Below, in pieces: positions 53,080-61,937 of a stretch of 64,000 nt of DNA. Position 1 is the first letter of the stretch. Each line of letters begins with the position of its first letter. A program made the position numbers and the translations under genes. The stretch comes from DASREM01 sp035652095 (GTDB lineage: Bacteria; Acidobacteriota; Terriglobia; Terriglobales; Acidobacteriaceae). The stretch covers positions 151,131-215,130 of the forward strand of contig DASREM010000053.1 in the NCBI GenBank assembly GCA_035652095.1, given 5' to 3'. Under the pieces are notes generated by a model. The model was not told the DNA's origin. It ran no database searches and saw nothing but the letters and a program-made list of their open reading frames with translations.

Positions 53080-53690
53080 CGGTCATACCGGACACCGCAA
53101 TGCCTCCAACGAGCCTGGGCGAGCGCTTCGAGCAAGCCTGGCAGTTTGCAGCGCGAAATCACGCGGGGCAACCTCGCAAGGGCACCCAGGTCCCGTATAT
53201 CGCGCACCTGATGAGCGTTGCTGCGCTGGTGCTTGAGGCAGGAGGCGACGAAGAACTGGCGATCGCGGGCTTGTTGCACGACGTTGTGGAAGACTGCGGC
53301 GGGAAGCCGATGCTGGAACGAGTGCGGCAGAATTTTGGAGACCGGGTGGCCGGGATCGTGGACGGATGCACTGACACATACGAGCATCCCAAACCGGAGT
53401 GGACGAAGCGGAAGCAGGATTACCTGGAGCATCTTCGCAGCGCGGATGCCGATGTCCGGTTGGTCTCCACTGCCGACAAACTGCATAACGCGCGCGCCAT
53501 CCTTGCGGACTACCTGAATGAAGGGGAAACCGTCTGGGAACGGTTTAAGGGCGGGAGAGAGGGTACGCTCTGGTACTACCGCGCAGTCACGGCAGAACTG
53601 GCCCGCACGCAGGTTAATGCGCTGACTCCGATGCTGGAGCGAACCGTGCGCGAACTGGACGCGCTCATGGCGAACCGAGGTCCCGAGTAA
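53076..53690 (+). CDS. HD-domain protein resembling small alarmone hydrolases
   Basis: 204 residues, a single HD domain: His in KGTQVPYIAHLMSV, LLHDVVEDCGG with the HD and ED pairs, and STADKLHNARAIL. This set matches the (p)ppGpp hydrolase half of SpoT and the stand-alone MESH1-type hydrolases, without a synthetase domain. Likely Mn-dependent nucleotide hydrolase; ppGpp as substrate is inference. ATG overlaps the prfB stop, and its TAA overlaps the next ATG. Confidence 0.85.
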   Translation: MTVIPDTAMPPTSLGERFEQAWQFAARNHAGQPRKGTQVPYIAHLMSVAALVLEAGGDEELAIAGLLHDVVEDCGGKPMLERVRQNFGDRVAGIVDGCTDTYEHPKPEWTKRKQDYLEHLRSADADVRLVSTADKLHNARAILADYLNEGETVWERFKGGREGTLWYYRAVTAELARTQVNALTPMLERTVRELDALMANRGPE

Positions 53691-54892
53691 TGCCGCGGAT
53701 GATTGATCTTGTCCGCAACCTGGCTGTGCCCGCCAATCTCATGCAGGCGGCGGCGAAGGGCGCATTGTCGATCCCACCGGCGGAGATGCTGGAAATCCTG
53801 GTGCATCTGGCGACCAAAAGAGATGTCCTCAGCGATCAGGCGCGTCTGACGCTGGCCGGTTGGGACGAGAGGGCTTCGCTCGCTGCCGCTGCCGATCCGA
53901 ACACACCCAAGGAAGTGCTCGAATATTTTGCGGCGCCCGCAAACCTGCGCCCGGTCCTGATTCCCGCATTGCTGGAAAATCCGTCGGTCCCGGAAGAATG
54001 TGTCATCGAGCTTGCGCGATCGGGTTCGCGGGAAACGGTGGAGTTGATGCTGAATAGCGCGAGGGTGTGCCAGTCGCTGCCAATCCTCCAGGTCCTGAGC
54101 CAGAACCCCAATCTCCGGGCGGCTGAAACTGAAACCCTCGAAGAATATGTCCAGGAACTGAGCGGAAAGTCTGAGCCGGACCCAGACAGAGTCCTGCCGC
54201 CGGCAGGCGAGGAAACTGGGAGCGAGCCGGACGAGGTGCTGGACGAGGTATTGTCCACCTATCTCAATGAGTATGCAGCCGAGCTTTCAGCGACTCCTGA
54301 AAAGCCGTTCGCTGCCATCGGCGGTGTGTTCGACAGCATAAAGACTGAGCCCGAGGAGCCTCTTACCGAAGCGGCTGCCGGTCCGCTGGTACATGGCTCG
54401 GAAGCTGCCAAGCCGGCCATGGCGAAGAAGAAGCACGTCCATCCTGATTCGGAAGAGAAGCGGGGCAGCACTTTGCAGAAAATCGCCAAGCTTGACATCA
54501 AGGGCCGCATTCAGCTGGCGATGAAAGGCACCAAGGAGGAGCGTTCCATCCTCATTCGCGATGGGACCAAGCTGGTTGCGCTCGCGGTGCTGGAATCTCC
54601 AAAAATCAGCGATGGCGAAGTCGAGAAAATTGCCGCCCAGAAAAATGTGCTGGAGGCCGTGCTGCGCCAGATTCCGTTGAAGCGGCGCTTCGTGAAACAT
54701 TACGGGATTGTGCGGAACCTGGTGGCTAATCCGCGCACCCCCCTGGATGTATCGCTGGCGCTCATGAAAAATCTTCTGGCAGGCGACCTCCGCAACCTCT
54801 CATCCAACAAGGACGTTTCGGAAACGGTGCGGAAACTGGCGTTCAAGATGTACCGGCAGAAAACTGACTCGCAGAAAAAGTCATCCAGCTGA
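53690..54892 (+). CDS. Helical repeat protein of unknown function
   Basis: 400 residues, no signal peptide. The N-terminal ~160 residues contain ARM/HEAT-like helical pairs (DERASLAAAADPNTPKEVLEYF, NPSVPEECVIELA). An acidic Glu/Pro-rich linker follows (about 165-260), then a second helical domain (LDIKGRIQLAMKGTKEERSILI, NPRTPLDVSLALMKNL). The repeated NPxTP...L pattern in both ends suggests an internally duplicated fold. Tightly coupled to the HD gene (TAATG). Role unknown; possibly a scaffold. Confidence 0.8.
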   Translation: MPRMIDLVRNLAVPANLMQAAAKGALSIPPAEMLEILVHLATKRDVLSDQARLTLAGWDERASLAAAADPNTPKEVLEYFAAPANLRPVLIPALLENPSVPEECVIELARSGSRETVELMLNSARVCQSLPILQVLSQNPNLRAAETETLEEYVQELSGKSEPDPDRVLPPAGEETGSEPDEVLDEVLSTYLNEYAAELSATPEKPFAAIGGVFDSIKTEPEEPLTEAAAGPLVHGSEAAKPAMAKKKHVHPDSEEKRGSTLQKIAKLDIKGRIQLAMKGTKEERSILIRDGTKLVALAVLESPKISDGEVEKIAAQKNVLEAVLRQIPLKRRFVKHYGIVRNLVANPRTPLDVSLALMKNLLAGDLRNLSSNKDVSETVRKLAFKMYRQKTDSQKKSSS

Positions 54893-54937
54893 GCGATCAC
54901 GGAAAAAGTGGGCGGGCTCAGTTACAATGTGGCGGCC

Positions 54938-55351
54938 ATGGCCAGCGTCCCCAAATCCGACCCCATTCTAGATCTGCTGAAACGCGCCAAAACCATCGCC
55001 GTGGTCGGCCTCTCCAATAGCCCGTTGCGCCCCAGTCACGGGGTTGCGGCCTACATGCAGACCCAAGGCTACCGGATCATTCCTGTCAATCCGGAGATCG
55101 ACGAAGCGCTGGGAGAAAATTCATACGCGCGGCTGGAAGACGTGCCGGAAGAAATCGACATCGTGAACATCTTCCGGCGACCGGAATACGTTGAGGAAAT
55201 TGTGGACACGGCGATCCGGCTCAAGATCCCCGCGATCTGGATGCAAGAGTCCGTGGTGAACGAGAAGGCTGCGCAGAAGGCGCGAGCTGCGGGAATGTTC
55301 GTCATCATGGATGCCTGCATCCTGCAGGAACATCGCGCACGGTTCCGCTGA
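54938..55351 (+). CDS. CoA-binding Rossmann protein (YccU-like)
   Basis: 137 residues: Rossmann-type AKTIAVVGLSNSPLRPSHGVAAY, PVNPEIDE and IWMQESVVNEKAAQKAR. Matches the CoA_binding/DUF1805-like small proteins (YccU), which bind CoA or a nucleotide; function not established. Start chosen at MASVPKSD; an ATG 30 nt upstream is less likely. Convergent with the PP2C gene, two bases between the stops. Confidence 0.85.
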   Translation: MASVPKSDPILDLLKRAKTIAVVGLSNSPLRPSHGVAAYMQTQGYRIIPVNPEIDEALGENSYARLEDVPEEIDIVNIFRRPEYVEEIVDTAIRLKIPAIWMQESVVNEKAAQKARAAGMFVIMDACILQEHRARFR

Positions 55352-55353
55352 GA

Positions 55354-56616
55354 TTATTTCGCGCTGACCATAATCACTGTGGCATCGTCCTGCAGGCCGG
55401 CTCCATTCACGAACGAACGCACATCGGCAAGGATCGTGTCAGGACAAGCGTGCTCCTGAAGAGAAGCCATTGCAAGGCGCTCTAAGCCAAATTCCTCGTC
55501 CTCGTGGCTTGCCTCGGTGATCCCATCGCTATAGAACACAAGCCGCGAACCGGGAGGTAGAGAGACCTCAGTTTCGGAGAACTCACCGGAAAGCAATCCC
55601 AACGGCATGCCGGCTTCAGCCACCAGGAAGCGACTGCTGCTCCCCTCGACCAGCAAGGGAGGCAGATGCCCCGCGCTCGCGAAGCGCAGCGTGCGGGTCG
55701 CGGGATCGAGGATGCCGTACACCATGGTGACAAAGCGGCCAGTAGGGAAGTCCTGAACCATGAGGCGGTTCAGGCGGTCCAGGACCTCGGCGGGGCTGCA
55801 ACATGTCTGAGCCAGGGAGCGAACCATGCCGCGCGTTGCCGACATCAGGAGCGCGGCTGCCATGCCCTTGCCCGAGACGTCGGCGAGCACCAGTCCTACC
55901 CGCCCATCCTCGAACGGGATGAAGTCATACCAATCGCCGCCAACCGCGCCGGCCGAGAGCGAAACTCCCGAGACCGCGTAATCGCGCAGGTAAGGCGATG
56001 ACTTTGGTAGAAGGGCTTGTTGAATGACTCGCGCTTCGGCGGCATCGCGGTCCATTTGCTCGCGTTGCCGGCGTTCCTGCTGAAAACGGCGGGCGTTATG
56101 GACCGCTACGGCTATGTGGGAGCACAGCGCCTGCAATGACCGCAGTTGCTCCGGTGGAAATGCATCGAGTGCGTGGTGAGAGGCGGTGAAGACTCCGACC
56201 AGCTTGCCTTCCAGCAAAAGCGGAATTGCCAACTCGGAACGGGTTGACGCTTCGCAGGCGACGTAATATGGGTCCTTGTTGACGTCGGGGGCGTAACGCA
56301 TCTGGCCTGTACTTGCCACATAGCCGATCATCCCCTGGGCGAGGGTCCAGCACTTCCCCTTGGAATGAACCGAGCATCCGTGTACCCCCGCCAACACCAG
56401 CGTCGAGCTTTGCTCGTCGAACAAGTAAAGATTGGATTCCAGACAGCCGAATGAACGGGCTACGTCGTTTACAACTTTTTCGATGAGCTCGTCCAGGTCC
56501 AGAATGGAAGAGATTTTCTGCGCAGCTTTCTGTAGTTTCAGCAGGTCTTCAACCTGCTGCAGATTAAGCCCTGGAACCGGAATCATATCCGTATTGGGCA
56601 TCGGACTGGTGGCCAC
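55354..56616 (-). CDS. GAF + PP2C-type serine phosphatase (RsbU/SpoIIE-like)
   Basis: 420 residues. A GAF domain at about 25-175 (LDELIEKVVNDVARSFGC, AIPLLLEGKLVGVF) and a PP2C/SpoIIE domain at about 205-418 with metal-binding Asp residues in GGDWYDFIPF, LADVSGKGMAAALLMS and GLQDDATVIMV. Probably dephosphorylates an anti-sigma antagonist in a partner-switch pathway; no such partner is adjacent. Start at GTG; a downstream ATG (MPNTDM) is possible. Confidence 0.93.
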   Translation of the reverse strand: MATSPMPNTDMIPVPGLNLQQVEDLLKLQKAAQKISSILDLDELIEKVVNDVARSFGCLESNLYLFDEQSSTLVLAGVHGCSVHSKGKCWTLAQGMIGYVASTGQMRYAPDVNKDPYYVACEASTRSELAIPLLLEGKLVGVFTASHHALDAFPPEQLRSLQALCSHIAVAVHNARRFQQERRQREQMDRDAAEARVIQQALLPKSSPYLRDYAVSGVSLSAGAVGGDWYDFIPFEDGRVGLVLADVSGKGMAAALLMSATRGMVRSLAQTCCSPAEVLDRLNRLMVQDFPTGRFVTMVYGILDPATRTLRFASAGHLPPLLVEGSSSRFLVAEAGMPLGLLSGEFSETEVSLPPGSRLVFYSDGITEASHEDEEFGLERLAMASLQEHACPDTILADVRSFVNGAGLQDDATVIMVSAK

Positions 56617-56672
56617 AGCAACACTCCGCCAAGCATACGTTCGGACTCCCTATGTAGATGTCACAGTGAGCC

Positions 56673-58049
56673 CTACGACTCTGAATTTGTACCAGAGGTG
56701 GACCGCCTTTGCTGTGATCGTGCTCGCCTGATTTCTATCAAACGTTCCCGAATCCGCTTCTCGACGCCTTGTTCCGTGGGGTGGTAGTACACGCGACCCA
56801 ACAGATTGTCTGGCAGGCACTGCATGTCCGCGACTTTTTCTTCGAGGCTATGGGCATACTGGTAACCCTTGCCGTAGCCCAGACCCTTCATCAGTCCAGT
56901 CGGCGCGTTGCGAAGATGCAGCGGAACAGGTTCAGCCGCGGTCTGCTCGACATCGGCCTGCACCGTGCCGTACGCGGTGTAGAGCGCGTTCGACTTGGGA
57001 GCGACCGCGAGATAGACGACCGCCTGCGCCAGCGCAAGATTGCCTTCCGGCATGCCAAGAAAGTCCACCGCATCGCGCGCAGCCATGCACATGGAGAGCG
57101 CGTTGGGCTCGGCCAGGCCGATATCTTCCACCGCCATGCGCACCACGCGGCGAGCGATGTAGAGCGGGTCCTCGCCCGCTTCCAGCATGCGCCCCAACCA
57201 GTACAGCGAGGCGTCGGGATCGCTGTTGCGCACCGACTTGTGCAGCGCCGAGATCAGGTTGTAGTGCTCTTCTCCGGTCTTGTCGTAAAGGAGCACGCGC
57301 TTTTGCAACGCATCCTGAACGACATCATCGGTAAGCGCTGCGCCCGCCTCTTTTCCCGCGCGGCCGAGGGCGAGGCTGCCGGCCACCTCCAGCACGTTGT
57401 AAGCGGAGCGCGCATCTCCGCTCGAGTAAGCGGCGATCTTTTGCAGGACTTCGTCGGAGGCAGTCAGTTGCAAAGTCCCAAGCCCGCGTTCGCTGTCTTC
57501 GAGAGCGCGCCGGAGCAGCAGGACAATCTGCTCCGCGGTCAGCGGGTTCAACACGTAGACTCGCGACCGCGACAACAGCGCGGAAATCACTTCAAACGAG
57601 GGATTTTCCGTGGTCGCGCCGATCAGGCGAATGCTGCCCTTTTCGACATAGGGCAGAAATGCGTCCTGCTGGGCCTTGTTGAAGCGATGGATTTCATCGA
57701 TAAAGACAATGGTGCGCGTGCCATATTGCCGGGCGCGGTCGGCGTCGGCCATGACCTGCTTGATGTCTTTGATCCCGGTAAGCACCGCAGAAAACTCGAT
57801 GAACTCCGCCTTGGTCAGGCTGGCGATGATCTTCGCGAGGGTAGTCTTTCCGGTTCCCGGCGGGCCCCAGAAGATCAGCGAGCCCAGGTCGTCACGCTCA
57901 ATTTGGGTGCGCAGCGGTTTGCCGGACCCGATCAGTTGTTCCTGGCCGACAAATTCGTCGAGCGTGCGCGGGCGCATGCGGTCGGCAAGGGGACGAGTGC
58001 GGTCGGCGGAACCGGGTTGGGAATTCGGGACAGAAGCAAACAGGCTCAT
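56673..58049 (-). CDS. rarA: Replication-associated recombination ATPase RarA/MgsA
   Basis: 458 residues from MSLFASVPN. Clamp-loader-like AAA+: Walker A GPPGTGKTT near residue 50, Walker B IVFIDEIHRFNKAQQD, sensor GATTENPSFEVISALLSR, then the RarA C-terminal tetramerisation region (YAHSLEEKVADMQCLPD). Acts at stalled forks. An in-frame ATG six codons upstream is possible. Confidence 0.95.
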   Translation of the reverse strand: MSLFASVPNSQPGSADRTRPLADRMRPRTLDEFVGQEQLIGSGKPLRTQIERDDLGSLIFWGPPGTGKTTLAKIIASLTKAEFIEFSAVLTGIKDIKQVMADADRARQYGTRTIVFIDEIHRFNKAQQDAFLPYVEKGSIRLIGATTENPSFEVISALLSRSRVYVLNPLTAEQIVLLLRRALEDSERGLGTLQLTASDEVLQKIAAYSSGDARSAYNVLEVAGSLALGRAGKEAGAALTDDVVQDALQKRVLLYDKTGEEHYNLISALHKSVRNSDPDASLYWLGRMLEAGEDPLYIARRVVRMAVEDIGLAEPNALSMCMAARDAVDFLGMPEGNLALAQAVVYLAVAPKSNALYTAYGTVQADVEQTAAEPVPLHLRNAPTGLMKGLGYGKGYQYAHSLEEKVADMQCLPDNLLGRVYYHPTEQGVEKRIRERLIEIRRARSQQRRSTSGTNSES

Positions 58050-58149
58050 AGCATTGCCAATTTTCAATTGCCGGTTGCCAATTGGAAAACAGAACCGGAC
58101 TACATGCTACACGGGATCGAGACGCTCAATCGGCAATGGCAGCGGGCAA

Positions 58150-58977
58150 TTACTTCTTCTGCCGGGCGGCTTCGTACAAAATAATGCTGGCCGCAATCCC
58201 CGCATTCAACGATTCCACCTGCGGAGAATGGGGAATAACGACGGTTTCATCCACGTGCGCCAGCAGGTCTCGCGGCACGCCCGCGCCCTCATTGCCCAGT
58301 AAGACCGCGATAGTTCCGGCAAGGTTGGCCTGGGACAGGGGAACGCCTTTGTGCGAGGAGGTTGCGAGCACCCGGACTCCCTGTCCGCGCAAAACAGGCA
58401 GGGCCGACGAGAGATTCTCGTGTACCACAGGCAGCCGGAAAACCGATCCTGCCGAGGCTCGCACCGCCTTTGCATTGAGCGCGCTCACGGTGCCCTCGCC
58501 GAGCAGGGCACCGGCACTGCCGAAGGCTTCGGCGGAGCGAAGAATCGTGCCCAGGTTGCCGGGGTCCTGCAACCCGGCCAGCACTACCACGGGCCCGGTT
58601 TCCAGTCGGTGGAGGACATCTTCGAGCTTGCGTTCTTTCAGATGCACCAGGGCCGCGACGCCCTGGGGCCCTTCGGTGGGGACCGCTGACGCGAACAACC
58701 TGTCGGGCAGCATGACGGTTTCGACGTGGCTGCGAAGTTGTGGGAGCAATCTTTGAGCCCGATTTTCGGCCGAGGCGCTGAAGAAAATCGCTCGAAAGCG
58801 CAGCCCGCTGCGAATGGCCTCTTCGATGATCCGCACCCCCTCGATGGCCACACAGCCATCCGAGATCGGTTCCGACCGCCCAAAGGCGCGGCGTAGGTCT
58901 TTGACCAGGGCATTGTGCCGGCCTTCAATGAGGCGTAGGCGGCCTTCCGGCGCGGGTCCAGTGGCGGGGTGCTTCAC
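58150..58977 (-). CDS. TrmH/SpoU-family RNA 2'-O-methyltransferase
   Basis: About 275 residues. N-terminal substrate-binding domain (LIEGRHNALVKDLRRAF), then the SPOUT knot: LAGLQDPGNLGTILRSAEAFG, LLGNEGAGVPRD and IPHSPQVESLNAGIAASIILYE, the three SpoU motifs in order. Probably modifies 23S rRNA or tRNA. Start uncertain: GTG at 58977 (KHPATGPAPE) preferred; a longer frame reaches the opposite gene and is not protein-like. Divergent from the Sua5-type gene. Confidence 0.9.
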   Translation of the reverse strand: MKHPATGPAPEGRLRLIEGRHNALVKDLRRAFGRSEPISDGCVAIEGVRIIEEAIRSGLRFRAIFFSASAENRAQRLLPQLRSHVETVMLPDRLFASAVPTEGPQGVAALVHLKERKLEDVLHRLETGPVVVLAGLQDPGNLGTILRSAEAFGSAGALLGEGTVSALNAKAVRASAGSVFRLPVVHENLSSALPVLRGQGVRVLATSSHKGVPLSQANLAGTIAVLLGNEGAGVPRDLLAHVDETVVIPHSPQVESLNAGIAASIILYEAARQKK

Positions 58978-59129
58978 CGGGAGATCATACCCTGAATGTG
59001 AAGCTGGTTTTAGGGCCTGGGGGGCAGGCCCAAGCACCCGACCAATCCCCCGCTTTCTCACTGCTTGAGACCCTTCGGCGTGGTATGTTAATTTCCGTCC
59101 CTCAGGAGAGCTGGCTGGAAGGAACATTG

Positions 59130-59777
59130 GTGCGCGCAGAAATCGTTAAAATTAATAGCGAAAAACCGGAAGCATCCCTCATCCGATATGCCGCCGATCA
59201 GATTCGTGCCGGCGAAGTGCTGGGCATGCCGACTGACACGTTTTACGGGCTGGCGGCCGATCCATTCAATTTGCGGGCGGTGGACAAGGTATACGACATT
59301 AAGTCTCGCTCGCGGCACAAGCCCTTATCGCTGCTGATCGAAAGCGTGGACCAGGCCGAGGAACTGGCGCGGCCCCTTCCCGAGGAGTTCCACGCCCTGG
59401 CCCGCCGCTTCTGGCCCGGACCGCTCACCGTGATCGTGAAAGCGGCCTCCCGCTTGCCGCTAAAGGTGACTGCCAATACCGGCAATGTAGCCCTGCGCGT
59501 GCCCAATGCGGCAATTCCCCTGGAAGTTGTAAAGGCCGCGGGAATTCCGATCACTGCGACTTCCGCGAACCTGAGCGGAGCGTCGGAGTGCACAACGGCG
59601 GTGGCGGTGCGCGATCAACTGCAAGGGCGGATTTCGATTATCGTGGATGGCGGAACCTCGCCGCGGGAAATACCCTCTACTATCGTAGACCTCACCGACG
59701 ACGAGGCGCGCTGGCGCATTTTGCGAGAAGGCGCAATCCCCGCCCAGGAGATTTCGACTTTCTTCGTTCAGGGATGA
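59130..59777 (+). CDS. Sua5/YciO/YrdC-family protein (threonylcarbamoyl-AMP synthase-like)
   Basis: 215 residues. KINSEKPEA, then GEVLGMPTDTFYGLAADPFN, RSRHKPLSLLI, FWPGPLTVIV, NVALRVPNAAIP and ITATSANLSGASEC are YrdC-domain landmarks. Makes threonylcarbamoyl-AMP for t6A37 of tRNA, or belongs to the YciO side branch. No Sua5 C-terminal domain. Start GTG with AAGGA 6 nt upstream. Its TGA overlaps the next ATG. Confidence 0.9.
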   Translation: MRAEIVKINSEKPEASLIRYAADQIRAGEVLGMPTDTFYGLAADPFNLRAVDKVYDIKSRSRHKPLSLLIESVDQAEELARPLPEEFHALARRFWPGPLTVIVKAASRLPLKVTANTGNVALRVPNAAIPLEVVKAAGIPITATSANLSGASECTTAVAVRDQLQGRISIIVDGGTSPREIPSTIVDLTDDEARWRILREGAIPAQEISTFFVQG

Positions 59778-60394
59778 CGCAGACCGGAGTCCAGCGCAAA
59801 CCGCGCAGCCAATGGGTGCCGCGGCTGGCAGGACTGGCCGCAATACTGGTCCTGACCTACTTCTTCGGGATTTGCCTTGCCATCGTACGTACCGCCAATC
59901 GCCCGGAACTTCATGCGGCGGATGCGGTGGTTGTGTTCGGTGCGGCAGAGTATTACGGGCGCCCGTCCCCGGTTCTTCGTGCGCGCCTTGACCACGCCTA
60001 CGACCTGTTCCAGCGCGGCCTGGCCCCCGTGGTGATTACCACCGGCGGCGCGGGCGACGATCCCCAGTTCAGCGAAGGCGGGGTTGGCCATGATTACCTG
60101 ATGCGCCGGGGGATTCCCGATTCCAAGCTGATCGCCGAAACCCAGGGCTCGGATACCGCTCAGTCGGCAGAGCGCGTCGCGGTGATCATGCAAGCCAACG
60201 GCATGCACAGCTGCGTGGCGGTGAGCGATGCTTATCACGTTTTCCGGATCCGGCAATTGCTGCAGCACGAGGGAGTGAAGGTCTATACTGCGCCGCGGCC
60301 GGACTCACGGCCACGCTCGTTGCGGCAGCGGTTCGTGGCCGTCACACGGGAAGCTCTCAGCTACGTCTTCTGGCGCCTGCATCTGCCGGAATAA
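59774..60394 (+). CDS. YdcF-like (DUF218) membrane-anchored protein
   Basis: 206 residues. One N-terminal helix (LAGLAAILVLTYFFGICLAIV), then the DUF218 domain: DAVVVFGAAEYYGRPSPVLRARLDHA, VITTGGAGDD, QGSDTAQSAERV, VAVSDAYHVFRI. Related to YdcF/SanA, linked to envelope permeability; biochemical role not settled. ATG overlaps the upstream stop (ATGA), so co-translated. Its stop directly abuts the next gene's stop on the other strand. Confidence 0.9.
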   Translation: MTQTGVQRKPRSQWVPRLAGLAAILVLTYFFGICLAIVRTANRPELHAADAVVVFGAAEYYGRPSPVLRARLDHAYDLFQRGLAPVVITTGGAGDDPQFSEGGVGHDYLMRRGIPDSKLIAETQGSDTAQSAERVAVIMQANGMHSCVAVSDAYHVFRIRQLLQHEGVKVYTAPRPDSRPRSLRQRFVAVTREALSYVFWRLHLPE

Positions 60395-60919
60395 TTACCA
60401 GCCCATTCTCTTTCGTAGTTCGGTAATGTGCGCCACGTGATGCTTGCCATGCCACGCGTAGAGCGCGACGTTCTTGTCGAGTTGCACCACGCCGAGATCG
60501 GGATGGCGGAAGGTGCGTTTCCAATCTTCCGGGCCCAGTGAGCGCAGCAGCCGCACCCAGCGATCATGAAGCGAGTCGAGCAGCGCCAGGGACACTTCCA
60601 GCGGAGTGGATCGGGTGTCCTCTAGGTTGGCCCATCGATCCTCCTTGTAGGGTTTGATGGTGGGCTCGTCCTCGGTCAACGCCAGCTTGAAACGAACATA
60701 GGCATTCATGTGGCTGTCGGGAACGTGGTGCGATACCTGGCGCACGGTCCATCCGCCTTCGCGGTACGGAGTGTCGAGTTGTTGCGGCGATAATCCTTGC
60801 ACTGCCGAGCGCAGTGCACTTGGTGCTTTCTCGATCTCGTGGATAAGTTGGTTGCGCTGGTCGGAGCTGAGAGTTTGCGGAAAAGAGAATTTGCCGATGG
60901 GAAAGCGCGGATCAGTCAT
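60395..60919 (-). CDS. DinB/YfiT-family metal-dependent hydrolase or thiol transferase
   Basis: 174 residues. Conserved metal-ligand His in RQVSHHVPDSHMNAYVR and YAWHGKHHVAHI, the pattern of YfiT/BstA-type DinB proteins, some of which act as bacillithiol transferases. Cofactor and thiol unknown here. GGAGG 5 nt before ATG. Confidence 0.9.
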   Translation of the reverse strand: MTDPRFPIGKFSFPQTLSSDQRNQLIHEIEKAPSALRSAVQGLSPQQLDTPYREGGWTVRQVSHHVPDSHMNAYVRFKLALTEDEPTIKPYKEDRWANLEDTRSTPLEVSLALLDSLHDRWVRLLRSLGPEDWKRTFRHPDLGVVQLDKNVALYAWHGKHHVAHITELRKRMGW

Positions 60920-61010
60920 GAAGCCTCCGCGATAATTCTATGGGTAAATCCAGAGTTCTTGCAGAATGTACGGAAATCTGCAAAGACAAGGCAAATGTCT
61001 TGTTGAGGGC

Positions 61011-61718
61011 TTATTGCAAGAGGGCAAAGATACGCACCGGTCCTGCTGCCCCGCCCGCGAGCTTGGTGGGCGCTACGACCGCCATTGCTCCATTGCCTGG
61101 AACCTTATCGAGGGCAGCGACGTTTTCGAGAGGATAGACGCTGTGCGCAAGCGCGAAATCGTGCACAGGAGTACTTGCGGAGTGCCCGCCGTCCACGCTC
61201 AGAGTGTCAATGCCCAGACTCAGGGCATTCCGTCCATTGACCAGGAACGTGGCTGCGTCTTGAGAATATCCGGGGTAGTGCGGGACGCCATTTGCGTCCG
61301 CATTGCGATAGCTTCTTGAATTCCAGCGCGATGCCCAACCGGTTCGCACCATGATGATCGCGCCCAGCGGAATCTGTCCGTTCGCTTTCTCCCATTGCGC
61401 AATGTCAGTCACGGAGAGTTCGTAATCAGGATCCGCGTCCGCTTTCGTCGTAACGTCCAGAATGATCAATGGAGCGATCAGGCGCTCGGGAGGAATTTGA
61501 TCCAGGGTCCAGAGGCCGCGCGCGTAGTGTGCCGGAGCTTCGATGCGAGTGCTGGCTGGAGTTGCCTTTGTGAAATCCAGGCTTCGGCCCTCCACACTGT
61601 GGGTGAGGTCCACGACAGAATGGATCGCAGTAATCTGGGTGTCTGCGGTCTTGCGTTGTCCAAAAAGAAACAGTGCCAGTGCCAGGGCAGCCCCAAGTAC
61701 AAAAGTATGGATTCGCAT
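61011..61718 (-). CDS. Secreted cyclase-family (kynurenine-formamidase-like) protein with altered metal motif
   Basis: 235 residues, signal peptide about 20 residues. Cyclase-fold landmarks VVDLTHSVEG, IIMVRTGWASRW, GIDTLSVDGGHSASTPVHDFAL. The family's HxGTHxDxPxH metal site reads ASTRIEAPAHYARG: the His after Thr is Arg and the Asp is Glu, though APAH is kept. It may be inactive, use a different metal site, or act on another substrate. No tryptophan-catabolism genes nearby. Confidence 0.85.
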   Translation of the reverse strand: MRIHTFVLGAALALALFLFGQRKTADTQITAIHSVVDLTHSVEGRSLDFTKATPASTRIEAPAHYARGLWTLDQIPPERLIAPLIILDVTTKADADPDYELSVTDIAQWEKANGQIPLGAIIMVRTGWASRWNSRSYRNADANGVPHYPGYSQDAATFLVNGRNALSLGIDTLSVDGGHSASTPVHDFALAHSVYPLENVAALDKVPGNGAMAVVAPTKLAGGAAGPVRIFALLQ

Positions 61719-61893
61719 CTCCGTCTAATCACTTCCTGAAAAAGCCCACCACAACCTTTAAGATGCAGTTGGGACCGATTGATTTGAAATATTCTCGCCG
61801 AATGGGTAATCCGACTCCAAGGAACAACCGGACATGGCTGGAGGTAACACATCCCGGGGTTCGCAGCACGGAGACGTAAGCTGAAAATTTCTC

Positions 61894-61918
61894 AGGGACC
61901 GGCAGCGTCGCCGGCCCT
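61894..61918 (-). terminator. Hairpin downstream of the DUF92 gene
   Basis: AGGG-A-CCGGC, 6-nt loop, GCCGG-CCCT: a 9-bp stem with one bulged base, 19 bp beyond the DUF92 stop on the minus strand, followed there by GAGAAATTTTC. Moderate terminator candidate. Confidence 0.45.
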
Positions 61919-61937
61919 AACCGAGGGCGGCTGCCCA

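Noticed and set aside
58053..58085. Repeated TTGCCAATT words upstream of rarA
   Set aside because: Only three degenerate copies with no consistent period or symmetry; could not support a function.
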